From assembly GCA_031277685.1 (NCBI GenBank), contig JAITLV010000126.1:62001-126000 (forward strand): a stretch of 64,000 nucleotides of DNA. The letters run 5' to 3'. Positions 1 to 9,536 of the stretch are shown one piece after another. This DNA is from Sphingobacterium sp. (lineage in GTDB: Bacteria > Bacteroidota > Bacteroidia > Sphingobacteriales > Sphingobacteriaceae). The notes under the pieces are model-generated. The model had not been told where the DNA came from. It worked only from the letters and a program-made list of their open reading frames with translations, and made no database searches. Position 1 is the stretch's first letter; each line of letters begins with the position of its first letter. Both the position numbers and the translations under genes were made by a program.

Positions 1-353
1 AAAACGAAACCATAATAATTGTTTCCAAAACTGATTGGTTTAGTAATGATCGTTCCGCCTACATTTTCAACCTCTTTAGCCCATTCATCTACCTGTTCAA
101 TACTTTCGGCTGAAAGTGTAAATATAATCTCATTGCTGCGTTGTGAATCACCAAACAATACATCTTTTACATTTGATTCTAAGATATGTTTAAGAAAAAA
201 ATGGATCACAAAACTATTTTCTCCAAAAAAGAAGCTTACTAAATCATTGGAAGTATGTGGATTATTAGGTTTAAATCCGAGTGTTTCATAGAATTTCTGG
301 GTGCGTTCCAGATTGGCAACAGCCAAATTAGCCCATATCATCTTAGGTTTCAT
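1..353 (-). CDS. VOC family protein (glyoxalase/bleomycin-resistance fold), C-terminus cut by window edge
   Basis: The minus strand reads from an ATG at 353 without a stop to the window edge, giving 117 residues. The start, MKPKMIWANLAVANLERTQK, is the usual first beta strand and helix of a vicinal-oxygen-chelate module, followed by FYETLGFKPN. Later segments (VSFFFGENSFVIHFF, then EQVDEWAKEVENVGG) also fit the betaalphabetabetabeta repeat. Members bind a metal or small ligand and include glyoxalases, dioxygenases and antibiotic-binding proteins; nothing visible fixes the substrate. The C-terminal part lies outside the window. Confidence 0.8.
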   Translation of the reverse strand, partial: MKPKMIWANLAVANLERTQKFYETLGFKPNNPHTSNDLVSFFFGENSFVIHFFLKHILESNVKDVLFGDSQRSNEIIFTLSAESIEQVDEWAKEVENVGGTIITKPISFGNNYYGFV

Positions 354-514
354 ATTATTTTATTTTTGTGTACAATAAAGTTAGCTGGTTTTATCAAACT
401 AAATATTGCCCTGTGGCAAGTTTTTATAGAGATGGGCAAGCTACAACTCTTATCTTTCAACAAGAGTGCGGCTTGCCCATCCAACCTATTTAATCTCGAA
501 ATCTTCCTCCATCC

Positions 515-1750
515 CTATCGTTTTTCAGATAACCTATGCTTAGCTTTATTTACTGTACCGTTTATAGGATTTGGGCGGGCAGGATTCCCACTAGGCAACT
601 TGATATAATATGAGGTATTGTAACCGTTTCCAGGTCTAAAAAAATCTGTTGATATGATCTGAGCTCCACTATTAAAAGCCGCCTCTGCCCTGCTATAGTC
701 ATTGATTTTGGCCTCGTATGTTTCAATATCGGATCTGCTACGAACGATATATCCTTGTTTCACTAGGGTTTGAATTTCTTGTTGACGAATCAGGGCATTA
801 TCCAAAAGAATAAAGGATGCGAAGCTATTATTGGGCTCCGACTGCACAAACATGATACGCTTTTCGAGATTAGGTCTATCTTTAACATAAGCAGATTCCA
901 AATTCATTCCGGCAGTAGCTGGAAGTAATAAGAAAATAAATTTTCCTCGAGATGATTTGATTGTTGGCCAGTTGTCCGAAAGCACCGCTTCTCGTAACGT
1001 GCTGTACTGTCCACGTACATCATCTGGGGTAATGAGCTTTTCTTTTCCCAATATTTCGACAACTTCAGCATCCAGCTCATCGAATGCTTTCTCGTCAAAG
1101 GGAAGAACTTCAGCACTATTGGGAAAAATCGGGATACCTTTATCCTTTGCTTCTACCATAATGAAGATCGGAAGATGTCCAGGGTGTTTGTCGGACCAAT
1201 CTCTCAAGGCCGTCAAGCCACCTCGGAAAGTAGCATAATGTGATCGGAAATCAAAGTCTGCAATATGGAGCATCTTGAACCCTGGTTTTTCCAAATCTTC
1301 CTTTTGGTAGGGAGCCAGATCCGAAACACCCATTTTATTTAACAGCGCATAACCAGCAGGCTTATTGAAGCGATGTCCAGTAGGATCATAGTAGACATCC
1401 ATTTCTAGACTACGGATCCCGCTATCAAGCTGTACATCAAAAGGTGGATGATCATATTTCAATCCTTCACTCATTGTCATCCTATTCGGATGAAATTCTT
1501 TAAATGACGCAAGTTTATCCGCTGGAAACAACGTTGTCATTTTTTCCATCATTTTTTCAAAAATCGGATCAGCATAAGCAGCAAGACGTGGATCCACAGG
1601 TCTTGCATAACTATTGTGTGTCCCAAGAACTTGAATTTGATTGATCTTCAACGTATTAAACTGTGGTTGTTCAATTTCTTGAGCATGTATAACTCCAGTT
1701 CCCAGTACAATGGATAACACTGTTGTTAGCATAATTTGTTTGAATTCCAT
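515..1750 (-). CDS. Secreted Ca2+-dependent phosphoinositide-specific phospholipase C-like protein
   Basis: 411 residues. Residues 1-23 form a Sec signal peptide (ending VIHA/Q). Residue 45 lies in LGTHNSY, the catalytic-histidine motif of bacterial PI-PLC-like TIM barrels. Further matches are LDSGIRSLEMDVYYD near residue 110 and a metal-ligand type segment IMVEAKDKG near 200. This fits the secreted PI-PLC C1-like family (Pfam PF16670 type), which cleaves the head group of inositol phospholipids. The gene lies 11 bp downstream of the TonB receptor gene on the same strand, so the two are probably cotranscribed. A substrate link between them is inferred only from proximity. Confidence 0.8.
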   Translation of the reverse strand: MEFKQIMLTTVLSIVLGTGVIHAQEIEQPQFNTLKINQIQVLGTHNSYARPVDPRLAAYADPIFEKMMEKMTTLFPADKLASFKEFHPNRMTMSEGLKYDHPPFDVQLDSGIRSLEMDVYYDPTGHRFNKPAGYALLNKMGVSDLAPYQKEDLEKPGFKMLHIADFDFRSHYATFRGGLTALRDWSDKHPGHLPIFIMVEAKDKGIPIFPNSAEVLPFDEKAFDELDAEVVEILGKEKLITPDDVRGQYSTLREAVLSDNWPTIKSSRGKFIFLLLPATAGMNLESAYVKDRPNLEKRIMFVQSEPNNSFASFILLDNALIRQQEIQTLVKQGYIVRSRSDIETYEAKINDYSRAEAAFNSGAQIISTDFFRPGNGYNTSYYIKLPSGNPARPNPINGTVNKAKHRLSEKR

Positions 1751-1761
1751 ATTTGTTATGT

Positions 1762-4566
1762 TTAAAAAAGTTTTGCACTAATACCCACCTGACCACGGAC
1801 AGAATACCATTCTGCTTGTTCTGCACGATCGTATACACCATGATAATAGCGTACGGGGGCTCCTGTAATATTATTTAACTCGGCGAATAACCTAAACTTG
1901 GAATTAATTGCATAAGAAGAAGAAAAGTCCACCGAAAAATTGCTTGAATACCAACGGTAATGTTCAGGTCCAGCAACCTGACGAATGGCATCAAGATATT
2001 TGCCCTTATAGTTGCCCGCGATGCGCGCCATAAACTTGCTATTCTCATAGATTAGGGAGACATTGAAGAGATGTTTGGCCTGCTTAGGAATGACACTCTC
2101 ATCTTCTATCAATTTTCCATTGTCAAAGCGTGGAACTTTAGCTTTCGAATCTGTGTAGGTATAGTTGGCATCTACTCCAAATCCTTTCCATATCCCCCTC
2201 AGCTCCGTAAATCGTTTAGCTATTCCCACTTCAAAACCTGCCAACCAGGCATTTTGAAGATTTTCAGGCTCATTTACGTTGAACGGAATGCCTTCGATAT
2301 TTTGTGTAGATTGGTTAGAATAGATTAGGTTGGAAAGTTTTTTGTAAAATGCGCCTGCAGAAATCATTCCTATACCACCGAAATAATGCTCACCCATAAG
2401 ATCAAAATTGCTGGCGAACGTTGGTTTCAGATTTGGATTACCCCGGGTAATAATCCGGTTAACATCATCCTGTGTCGTCCCAGGATTGAGGCTACCAAAA
2501 TCAGGACGGGCGAAACTCCGTGTAAATGCCAATCGGATAACATCATTCTTTGTTGCATTGATCTTCAGATGCAACATTGGTAGAAAAGCATTGTAACTAT
2601 TATCCTGATTGATCGCTTCTACCACTGTTGATTTATCAGCACGGGTAGATACTTTGTTACCCGAAAAAGTAACATGATTATATTCGTTTCGAATACCCGC
2701 TATTACCGTAAGCTGTTCAGTTAATTTATATTCAGCAGAGCCATAAATCGCATAGACATTTTCCTTTCCACTGTAATAGTTGGCTGCACCTGAAGCATTG
2801 CCCGCTGAATCGATCCGAAACGGGTATAACTTATTGTTGGCAATTCCTTCTGATGAAGCGAGTTGCCTTACCGATGCCATGGATAATTGATCGATAAGTA
2901 CATTATTATAGGGTGATCCTATTTCAGTCAAGAAACCACCACGGTATGGATAGGGTTCGGTACCTAAACTGGCTAATGTCGGTGCAGCTCCCGAAATACC
3001 AGCCAAATAAATGCTATAGGGGTTTTCTACCTGCTTGTCTTTATGAATAAACTTTCCACCCAATTTAACGATCAACGAATTACTTGCTATATATTTTAAA
3101 TTCACCCCAACACGTTTATTACGTTCCTGATTTTTGCTCCTAATATTGACAACTTGTGTCAACTTCATAGTTTCTGCATCAATAGGTGTCGTGGAGCGAA
3201 GATGAGGTAAGATGTTGTCAATATGATCTCCTAGACCATCTGGAGAATCCATTGTAAGATATTTTTTTCCGTCTGAAGCCAAGCCATCATAATCCACCTT
3301 CTGCGAAAAGGTAGCCATTGGATAATAATCAGGATCCTTAAATTTAAAAGCGGATTTATCCAGGCTAAGCGACCAATCTAACCCGAACCGTTCCGAAAAA
3401 TTAGATTCTCCACTCAACTCCCCAGAATAAAGGCTGGTATGGTAATCAGCTGCTCTCGTTGTTATGGTGGCTGATTGCGTATTAAAATAAAAATAATTTT
3501 CACGTACACGCTGGGCATCCATATATTCACTATAGAGTCCTTTTGCCATGATTTTATGCTTTTCATTAAATATATATTCAAGCCCTCCGTTAAATCCCAA
3601 CGTCCGCCTGTGTGCTATGTAATCCCGCAGTTGTAGATCTGTGATGGAAAAAGCCTGTGTAGCATTACTGTTCGAAAAATCATAGTTTAGATTATAACGA
3701 TCCTGCGCAGCCGTACGATCCCAAATAACCGCTGAAAGGATATAACCTAATTTTCCTTTAGCTACTCGGTCACCAAAGAGGATGGAACCATTGTATGATC
3801 CACGTTGGGACTGATCGTTATATCCGCCAGCTGCATTGATATTCAAGGTTCGTTTAAGGGGTGCTGTCTTGGTGATAAAGTTGATCGACCCTCCGATGGC
3901 ATCCCCTTCCATATCCGGAGTGATTGCCTTTGACAATTGCACATATTGGATCATTTCCGAAGGAAAAATATCCATTTGAATCCTTCTATCTGCATAGTCA
4001 AGGCTAGCGGAAGGCAGCCGATTCCCATTTAACAAGGAGGCACTCCATTGAATGGGTGTACCGCGTACAGAAACATATCGCCCCTCCCCTTGGTCACGTT
4101 CAATAGAAACACCCTGAATACGCTGTACTGCTTCGGCGGCATTGCGATCGGGCAATTTACCGATAGCATCAGCTGCCAATACTTCCATAATAGCATTGGC
4201 ACCTTTTTTAATGTTTAAGGCCTTAAGCTGCGAACCTGCAGTAGAACCAACAACAACGACTTCACCCAAGCTATTATTTGCTGGTTGTAGTTTAATCGCT
4301 TCCAAATGAATGCCCCCATCTGAAATAAGCGTATCTAGCTTGAATGTCTGAAAACCCGTGTAGAAAATAGAAACTTGAATAGGTCCCTTTTCTTTTAAAA
4401 TTAATGTAAACTTACCATCGAGATTGGTTTGTGTGGCAAGCTTTCCAACCTGTACTGTTGCTCCAGGTAATAGTTCATCAGTTGCTGAAGTGACAGTCCC
4501 TGTAATTTGTTGTGCCTGTAAAAAGATTGGCATCAACGAAATCAAAAAGAGTAACGTTCTTTTCAT
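1762..4566 (-). CDS. TonB-dependent outer-membrane receptor with N-terminal CarboxypepD_reg-like domain
   Basis: 934 residues. A signal peptide (1-18, ending FLQA) is followed by a carboxypeptidase-regulatory-like beta domain (about 20-95) and a TonB-box-like EVVVVG at 102-107. The plug follows, with AIGKLPDRNAAEAVQRIQG and GVSIERDQGEGRYVSVRG. The rest is a 22-strand type barrel ending in a C-terminal Phe (GISAKLF). The IGKLPD plug signature is typical of the TIGR01782-like family rather than SusC. It imports a ligand at the expense of TonB energy; the ligand is unknown. Downstream is the PI-PLC-like gene; upstream is a membrane AraC regulator on the same strand. Confidence 0.9.
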   Translation of the reverse strand: MKRTLLFLISLMPIFLQAQQITGTVTSATDELLPGATVQVGKLATQTNLDGKFTLILKEKGPIQVSIFYTGFQTFKLDTLISDGGIHLEAIKLQPANNSLGEVVVVGSTAGSQLKALNIKKGANAIMEVLAADAIGKLPDRNAAEAVQRIQGVSIERDQGEGRYVSVRGTPIQWSASLLNGNRLPSASLDYADRRIQMDIFPSEMIQYVQLSKAITPDMEGDAIGGSINFITKTAPLKRTLNINAAGGYNDQSQRGSYNGSILFGDRVAKGKLGYILSAVIWDRTAAQDRYNLNYDFSNSNATQAFSITDLQLRDYIAHRRTLGFNGGLEYIFNEKHKIMAKGLYSEYMDAQRVRENYFYFNTQSATITTRAADYHTSLYSGELSGESNFSERFGLDWSLSLDKSAFKFKDPDYYPMATFSQKVDYDGLASDGKKYLTMDSPDGLGDHIDNILPHLRSTTPIDAETMKLTQVVNIRSKNQERNKRVGVNLKYIASNSLIVKLGGKFIHKDKQVENPYSIYLAGISGAAPTLASLGTEPYPYRGGFLTEIGSPYNNVLIDQLSMASVRQLASSEGIANNKLYPFRIDSAGNASGAANYYSGKENVYAIYGSAEYKLTEQLTVIAGIRNEYNHVTFSGNKVSTRADKSTVVEAINQDNSYNAFLPMLHLKINATKNDVIRLAFTRSFARPDFGSLNPGTTQDDVNRIITRGNPNLKPTFASNFDLMGEHYFGGIGMISAGAFYKKLSNLIYSNQSTQNIEGIPFNVNEPENLQNAWLAGFEVGIAKRFTELRGIWKGFGVDANYTYTDSKAKVPRFDNGKLIEDESVIPKQAKHLFNVSLIYENSKFMARIAGNYKGKYLDAIRQVAGPEHYRWYSSNFSVDFSSSYAINSKFRLFAELNNITGAPVRYYHGVYDRAEQAEWYSVRGQVGISAKLF

Positions 4567-4734
4567 ATCCTATAATCAATTTTTGTTATTTGCAACGAAA
4601 TTGATATTTCATGAGATACAAGTCGTCTTTCTCGATAAAGGAGTACGTACAGTTAACGATTAAAAACATAAAACCCTAAAAAACTGCAACTTATGATTAT
4701 TAACTTTATATTAAGATTAGATTACCGATAAATA

Positions 4735-4755
4735 AGGACGCAGATCAGGACGCAG
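4735..4755. promoter_or_regulatory. 9-bp direct repeat in the receptor gene leader, candidate regulator site
   Basis: AGGACGCAG occurs at 4735-4743 and again at 4747-4755, a 12-bp period. It lies in the 252-bp gap between the AraC-type gene and the TonB receptor start (4566). AraC-family proteins often bind direct repeats, so this could be a site for the neighbouring regulator. That assignment is inference; the repeat itself is seen directly. Confidence 0.35.
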
Positions 4756-4818
4756 GAATACCACTTTTTCTGATAGCCTAAGAAGAGCTATTCCTATTTG
4801 ATAGACAGAAATATTAGG

Positions 4819-5988
4819 TTAGGTATTAAGTAAGTTATAGTGTGGTGTCGACTTGAGATAAGCCGAAGGCGTGCAGCCTTGTACTTTTTTGAAATATTGA
4901 TTAAATGAGGATTTTGAGTGGAACCCCGCACGAAATGCCAGTCCAAGAATATTGATATTCTCACCTCTATTCCTATACTGGTCCATTAAGGTCACGACTT
5001 CTCTAATTCGATATTCATTGACGTACTGATAGAATGATTTCTCCAGATACTGATTTAACGTTTCAGAAAGATGGTGACGTGATACAGCTGCCTTTGTTGC
5101 GAGAATTTCCAATGTCAGACTGGGATCTAAAAAAACTTTATGCTGGGCCATCAGATTTTCGACTTTTGCTAAAATGTTAACATAGTCTATACCGGCATTC
5201 TTTTCATTCTCCTCAACAGTGGAATAATGATATTTACTAGCCGCCGGACATTGCTGATCTTCTTGCAGATGGACATGATGATGTTGTGGCTGATCCTGTT
5301 GATATACATGTATGTATAAAAAGGAGCTTATTTTGATATAGATAATCGATAGGCAGATAATCGCCAATATAGAATAGATAATCACGCGAAGCCATAAATG
5401 AATAGCATTAAAATAAATGGATATATCAAATAGTCGAGTCCAGATAGTAATAACCAAAAATGCGCATCCAATAAATAATAACAACGCTGCGGCCAATCTA
5501 AGCATTCGTTTTTCCATTTTCCAAAATACAGGTATCTTATTTGCTTTAGCCAGAACTTTTACTGGGTATACGATATATAATACCGTATATGCATAACCGG
5601 ATATTGAATTGTACATTTTGATAAATGGAGGCAATTCGCCTGAACGGTTGATTACATAGGCAGCGATCCAAAAGTAAGCGACCGAGGCACATAATGCGGG
5701 AAACATTGCTAAAAGAATATCAATAGGTTTTCCCTTATGTTCGAGATAACGCATATAGCACCAGAGCAAACCGGGGTAGGCCAATGCAATAAATGTGTTG
5801 AATTGCTGATGGATTTTTGAATCGGGCCAAAAGACGTTCAATGCAAAACTGATTGTTAGATGTAAAAAAATAGAGGCTAATAAATAAGAAAGAATATTAT
5901 CATGCTGCCCGTTATTTTTTTTGTTCTTCAATAAAATACCCAAAGCCATTAATGCTTGGGTCGCCCCTACAATAATAATATAATTCAC
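4819..5988 (-). CDS. Membrane-anchored AraC-family transcriptional regulator
   Basis: 389 residues. About seven hydrophobic helices fill residues 1-228. A short linker follows with a histidine cluster (HHHVH at 236-240), then a double helix-turn-helix AraC domain at about 290-380 (LEILATKAAVSRHHLSETLN and LGLAFRAGFHSKSSFNQYFKK). A membrane sensor fused directly to AraC is a common Bacteroidota design. Its signal is unknown. It lies upstream of and codirectional with the TonB receptor, 252 bp away, and is the obvious candidate regulator. A TAnnTTTG element lies 27 bp before the start. Confidence 0.85.
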   Translation of the reverse strand: MNYIIIVGATQALMALGILLKNKKNNGQHDNILSYLLASIFLHLTISFALNVFWPDSKIHQQFNTFIALAYPGLLWCYMRYLEHKGKPIDILLAMFPALCASVAYFWIAAYVINRSGELPPFIKMYNSISGYAYTVLYIVYPVKVLAKANKIPVFWKMEKRMLRLAAALLLFIGCAFLVITIWTRLFDISIYFNAIHLWLRVIIYSILAIICLSIIYIKISSFLYIHVYQQDQPQHHHVHLQEDQQCPAASKYHYSTVEENEKNAGIDYVNILAKVENLMAQHKVFLDPSLTLEILATKAAVSRHHLSETLNQYLEKSFYQYVNEYRIREVVTLMDQYRNRGENINILGLAFRAGFHSKSSFNQYFKKVQGCTPSAYLKSTPHYNLLNT

Positions 5989-6014
5989 GTTCTTAACTTA
6001 ATTAAGCTGTTCCG

Positions 6015-6022
6015 CAAAGTTA
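6015..6022 (-). promoter_or_regulatory. TAnnTTTG -7 promoter element for the AraC-type gene
   Basis: The minus strand reads TAACTTTG here, a match to the Bacteroidota -7 consensus, about 27 bp before the ATG at 5988. No well-spaced TTG -33 element is visible, so confidence is moderate. Confidence 0.45.
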
Positions 6023-6163
6023 ATAATCAGGTATTATCAAATTGTTAAATATGAGATCTTGAACATTTTCATTTCTTTTCCCAAGATACTCCCCTGTTCC
6101 AATTTCTTATTTATCAAAATTAAGCTGTAACTTGAATGTTTATAAGAATTACACAACTTTTAT

Positions 6164-6949
6164 ATGCTGCATAGATATCTCTATTTTATCGTCCTTTTAG
6201 CTACCTTCATATTTTCTGTTAATTGTTTTGCCCAACAGAGATCCAAGGCAGACAGTACGGCAATGGCTCTCCAATTCGTAGACAGTTTACTTCCAGAAGG
6301 CAATTATATTGCTGAGATATTGGGGCCTCCTCCGATCGACTCTACCCAGTCTGAAATTCTAAAAAAAATGAAACTTGCCATTAATCAACATGAAGATTGG
6401 TTTCTAAAAACAATGCATGGATTAAAACCGGGAGATTCAATGCCATATCACAAAAACCTAGGCGTCAGTGAACAGGAGTACGCTGCGTTTTTGCAGTTTT
6501 CACAATCGATAAAAATGGACAAAATCGGGGTTGTAGCGCTTAAAATTATTCGCCAAGACAACAACATCTATTTTGAGCCCGAAGACTTTCCACATTATTT
6601 AAACGAACTTGCAATTGACCTAAAGAACCATACGATCATGATCGGTAATATACCATTGAAATACAAAGGGCAACATATCATGGATGCTAAAAACACAACA
6701 CTGGTCGCAGGGTCATGGAAAGGATACTCCTGGGATTTGGAAGAAATTAGCAAAGACGGGCAACTAATTTCAGAAGCAGACCAGATAGATCCCTCAGCAT
6801 CCAGAGCACTCAATATAAAATCTATCAAGCTAACCATAGGCAAGCTCGACCATAAGGACCAATGCTTTCTCTATCTAAAAAGTGATATTGTCGATAAAGG
6901 TCATGTCCTTGCAAAACAGGATATGGCGCTCTTATTAAAAAAAGAATAA
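6164..6949 (+). CDS. Predicted exported protein of unknown function
   Basis: 261 residues, not recognised. Residues 1-23 form a signal peptide (hydrophobic YFIVLLATFIFSV, cleavage near CFA/QQ), so the product is likely periplasmic or secreted. The mature part begins with a helical, acidic stretch including SLLPEGNYIAEILGPPPIDS and then mixed alpha/beta sequence without repeats or a metal motif. Its stop is one base from the stop of the convergent gene at 6951, leaving no room for a separate terminator. No function is proposed. Confidence 0.7.
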   Translation: MLHRYLYFIVLLATFIFSVNCFAQQRSKADSTAMALQFVDSLLPEGNYIAEILGPPPIDSTQSEILKKMKLAINQHEDWFLKTMHGLKPGDSMPYHKNLGVSEQEYAAFLQFSQSIKMDKIGVVALKIIRQDNNIYFEPEDFPHYLNELAIDLKNHTIMIGNIPLKYKGQHIMDAKNTTLVAGSWKGYSWDLEEISKDGQLISEADQIDPSASRALNIKSIKLTIGKLDHKDQCFLYLKSDIVDKGHVLAKQDMALLLKKE

Positions 6950-6950
6950 G

Positions 6951-7856
6951 CTAGATGTGACTTGCTAACTTCTTTGTTAGTTCATCAACTGGAAAAAATG
7001 CGGGTTCATGAATAAATGGAGCGAATGCAGCTATTAATGGATGACTGATTCCCCGATTTGATAATCCATTCCTTTTTCTACAGATCAAAATACTTAGCAT
7101 TTCTAAAGGAAAAACTTTCCAACAATCATGATTGAAAGTATCTAGATATGACTCACCTATATTATCCACACGGAATTCTGCCAACCTTTCGAGCACCTCG
7201 TTTACAACATGCGGGTCTTCACTTAGATAGTGATTGATAGCAAATTGATATCGTTCTTCTATAGTGACATCTATCATAAAGTCAAAAGCATCATTACCAG
7301 CAGTTCGGAGGAAAACCTTTAACAATTGAAATACATCAGCAAAACTATAATATTTGTCATATTTTCTTTTTTGAGGGGGGACCCTTTCCTTTTCATCTTT
7401 GAAGGATTGGTTATAGTCTGCAATCAAATAATCTAATGTTGCCGCCACAGCATGTGGATAAAAACAATAGGCCAGCAGAGCGGCAAAAACTACATCTTGA
7501 AAAAACTCCCCTTTTATTTCCCGATTGGCTTTATATCCTTTTATAAAAGCCAAATTAAGCCAGTAATAAGCGTCGACTACTGCCGCAAAATTCTCAATAT
7601 CACTTTGTTTATAGAATGCAACAATGCCTTGCTCTGATCGGAGGTAAAATATTTTTTGGATGATTTCTGAAATGTGATATTCATTCTCAAACTGCATTCC
7701 AAATTCTTCAAAAGTTTCGAAAAATCTTTCTTCGTTCTTATCAAGAAATCCATCAATACAATCGTAAAAATAGTTAAAATCGTTGCTTTCTATTCTACTA
7801 TTAAGGGTAGATTCGGCCGCTCTAATTCCTGTATATACATGTTTTTTGTAATCCAT
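6951..7856 (-). CDS. Unrecognised helical cytoplasmic protein
   Basis: 301 residues, no signal peptide or membrane segment. The sequence looks all-helical and rich in aromatic and acidic residues (for example DFNYFYDCIDGFLDKNEERF and AALLAYCFYPHAVAATLDYL). A TAnnTTTG element (TATATTTG on the minus strand, 7874-7881) lies 18 bp before the start. The composition and isolation resemble immunity-type or contact-system proteins of Bacteroidota, but no family was identified and no toxin lies next to it. Confidence 0.65.
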   Translation of the reverse strand: MDYKKHVYTGIRAAESTLNSRIESNDFNYFYDCIDGFLDKNEERFFETFEEFGMQFENEYHISEIIQKIFYLRSEQGIVAFYKQSDIENFAAVVDAYYWLNLAFIKGYKANREIKGEFFQDVVFAALLAYCFYPHAVAATLDYLIADYNQSFKDEKERVPPQKRKYDKYYSFADVFQLLKVFLRTAGNDAFDFMIDVTIEERYQFAINHYLSEDPHVVNEVLERLAEFRVDNIGESYLDTFNHDCWKVFPLEMLSILICRKRNGLSNRGISHPLIAAFAPFIHEPAFFPVDELTKKLASHI

Positions 7857-8058
7857 ATTTCTTCATTCACATTCAAATATAGCTATTGGCGTATATAAAT
7901 CCTGGAACTATTATTTATGAAGTACGAATTTACCCATCATTATTGGTGAACTCAAAAATAGCTGATATACCGATATCAATATTTTCAAAAAATGTTAGTT
8001 TTTTATTAAAATCGACAATAGCACTCCGAGCGATATTTTATCCAATCTAGGCTCTGTA

Positions 8059-8610
8059 TCAGTCTAATTCATTTACAATTGATTCCCCAGATTTTTGCAA
8101 AAAATTAAACGTCTGTTGAGCCACAAGTTTTCGACGGGTATCAATTGGAAAATTCATCCGATCTTCGTACAATTCTATTTTTACTCTTTTGACAGCATTT
8201 GGTATTTTGTAGATCTCATCTGTTGTATAATTATAGCCTCGCACATTCGCATTTTCCTTACCAGGACTTCTTTTAACTTCAACAAAATAGCGCAGCGTAA
8301 TGGTATCGCCATATCGTTCTGCTTTTCCTGATCGGATTTTTTCTATCTCATTCTTTTGATGTCCGCTGGAATGAATATTTCCCTGTATTCGAAATTTTAA
8401 TGACTGGTGATTTTTACTAATCATGCAAATTTGAGTTTTAAACCTTTCAGAAATTGATTGATGCGTTGTAATTTGGGATACCCCCGTTTCAAGATTTTTC
8501 TCTGAAACTCGTTTGGGTTCGGCATAAATTGTAGCAATCTGTAATTTCTTTGTATTGACGTTACAGGCCACAAGAGTTAAAAAAGAGATTAAAATGATGA
8601 CTTGTTTCAC
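8059..8610 (-). CDS. Putative lipoprotein of unknown function
   Basis: The open frame extends to 8775, but the preferred start is a GTG at 8610: it yields MKQVIILISFLTLVAC, a clean lipoprotein signal with the lipobox LVAC at residues 13-16, whereas the longer start adds an unconvincing 55 residues. The mature part (about 165 residues) is basic and beta-rich with no recognised domain. Lipidation and export to the periplasmic face of a membrane are inferred from the lipobox. It is divergent from the sigma factor gene. Confidence 0.6.
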   Translation of the reverse strand: MKQVIILISFLTLVACNVNTKKLQIATIYAEPKRVSEKNLETGVSQITTHQSISERFKTQICMISKNHQSLKFRIQGNIHSSGHQKNEIEKIRSGKAERYGDTITLRYFVEVKRSPGKENANVRGYNYTTDEIYKIPNAVKRVKIELYEDRMNFPIDTRRKLVAQQTFNFLQKSGESIVNELD

Positions 8611-8938
8611 AATAGTATCTTGAATAAAAACACTATCAAACCTAGCCAAAGGATCAAAACTAAAATATCCCTGAAAATGGTGGTTTTTGTGTTGAGGAAA
8701 AATTGATAGTAACCAAGGTAAGCACCATACCATCTTTTTTTCGTTACAGATGCAAAGTAAATAAATAAAAAACAATATACATGCTCCTAACCGACGTAGT
8801 ACTACAAACTAACATATAACAACGCTAGTCTCAACGACTTATTGACAAATACAGAGCTGATATGGTTTCAGACAAAATATGAATATTGTTTCCGATATTT
8901 CTGTATAATCGCTATATTTTTAAAAAATTAGCTCGGTA
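8611..8938. other. Intergenic region between divergent genes, no recognised element
   Basis: This 328-bp AT-rich gap separates the lipoprotein gene (minus) from the ECF sigma gene (plus) and must hold both promoters. No clear TAnnTTTG element with a spaced TTG, no strong hairpin and no ORF with coding character were seen. Confidence 0.5.
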
Positions 8939-9451
8939 ATGTTGTCGATAGAATATTATTTCAAAACATATTTTCTACAGCTCTGTACATTTGCATTTCC
9001 TTGGGTCAACTCGGAGGAAATAGCTAAAGATATTGTACAGGATGCCTTTATTGTCCTTATGGATAGACCAGAGCTGCTAGAGAAAGGTGAACGGGTGATC
9101 AAAAGTTTTCTCTACACTTCGGTAAAAAATATAGCAATGAATGCCAAACGGCGAGATATCGTGCTTGATAAAATACACGATACCATCACCTTGAAGGAAT
9201 CCGATGATCATACGATCTTGGACGACCTTATAAATGCTGAATTGATCGGTGCATTACATCGTGAACTTAACCAATTACCTGAAGGATGCCAGCGTGTTTG
9301 CCGTTTAATCTATCTTGAAGGAATGAAGTATGATGAAGTCGCACAGGAATTAGACGTGTCTGTCAACACGGTAAAAACGCAGCGTATTCGTGCTATAAAT
9401 TTATTGAAAACCAAATTTCTAAATTTAATATTAAACGTCCTATTATTTTAA
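8939..9451 (+). CDS. ECF RNA polymerase sigma factor (FecI type)
   Basis: 170 residues. Region 2 covers about 8-70 (EEIAKDIVQDAFIVLMD is the region 2.2-type core) and region 4 about 110-160 (LPEGCQRVCRLIYLEGMKYD then EVAQELDVSVNTVKTQRIRA, the helix-turn-helix that reads the -35 element). It lacks the extra domains of housekeeping sigma factors. It is followed after 85 bp by a FecR-type anti-sigma gene and then susC and susD, the standard surface-signalling order. The regulated promoter is most likely the locus itself. Confidence 0.92.
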   Translation: MLSIEYYFKTYFLQLCTFAFPWVNSEEIAKDIVQDAFIVLMDRPELLEKGERVIKSFLYTSVKNIAMNAKRRDIVLDKIHDTITLKESDDHTILDDLINAELIGALHRELNQLPEGCQRVCRLIYLEGMKYDEVAQELDVSVNTVKTQRIRAINLLKTKFLNLILNVLLF

Positions 9452-9536
9452 AGATCATCCTATCCTACTATTTTTTTATTTTTTTTTCAGATGGAGTCAC
9501 CCTTTTTGATTCCTCAAGTTATTTAGTTATTGAATT

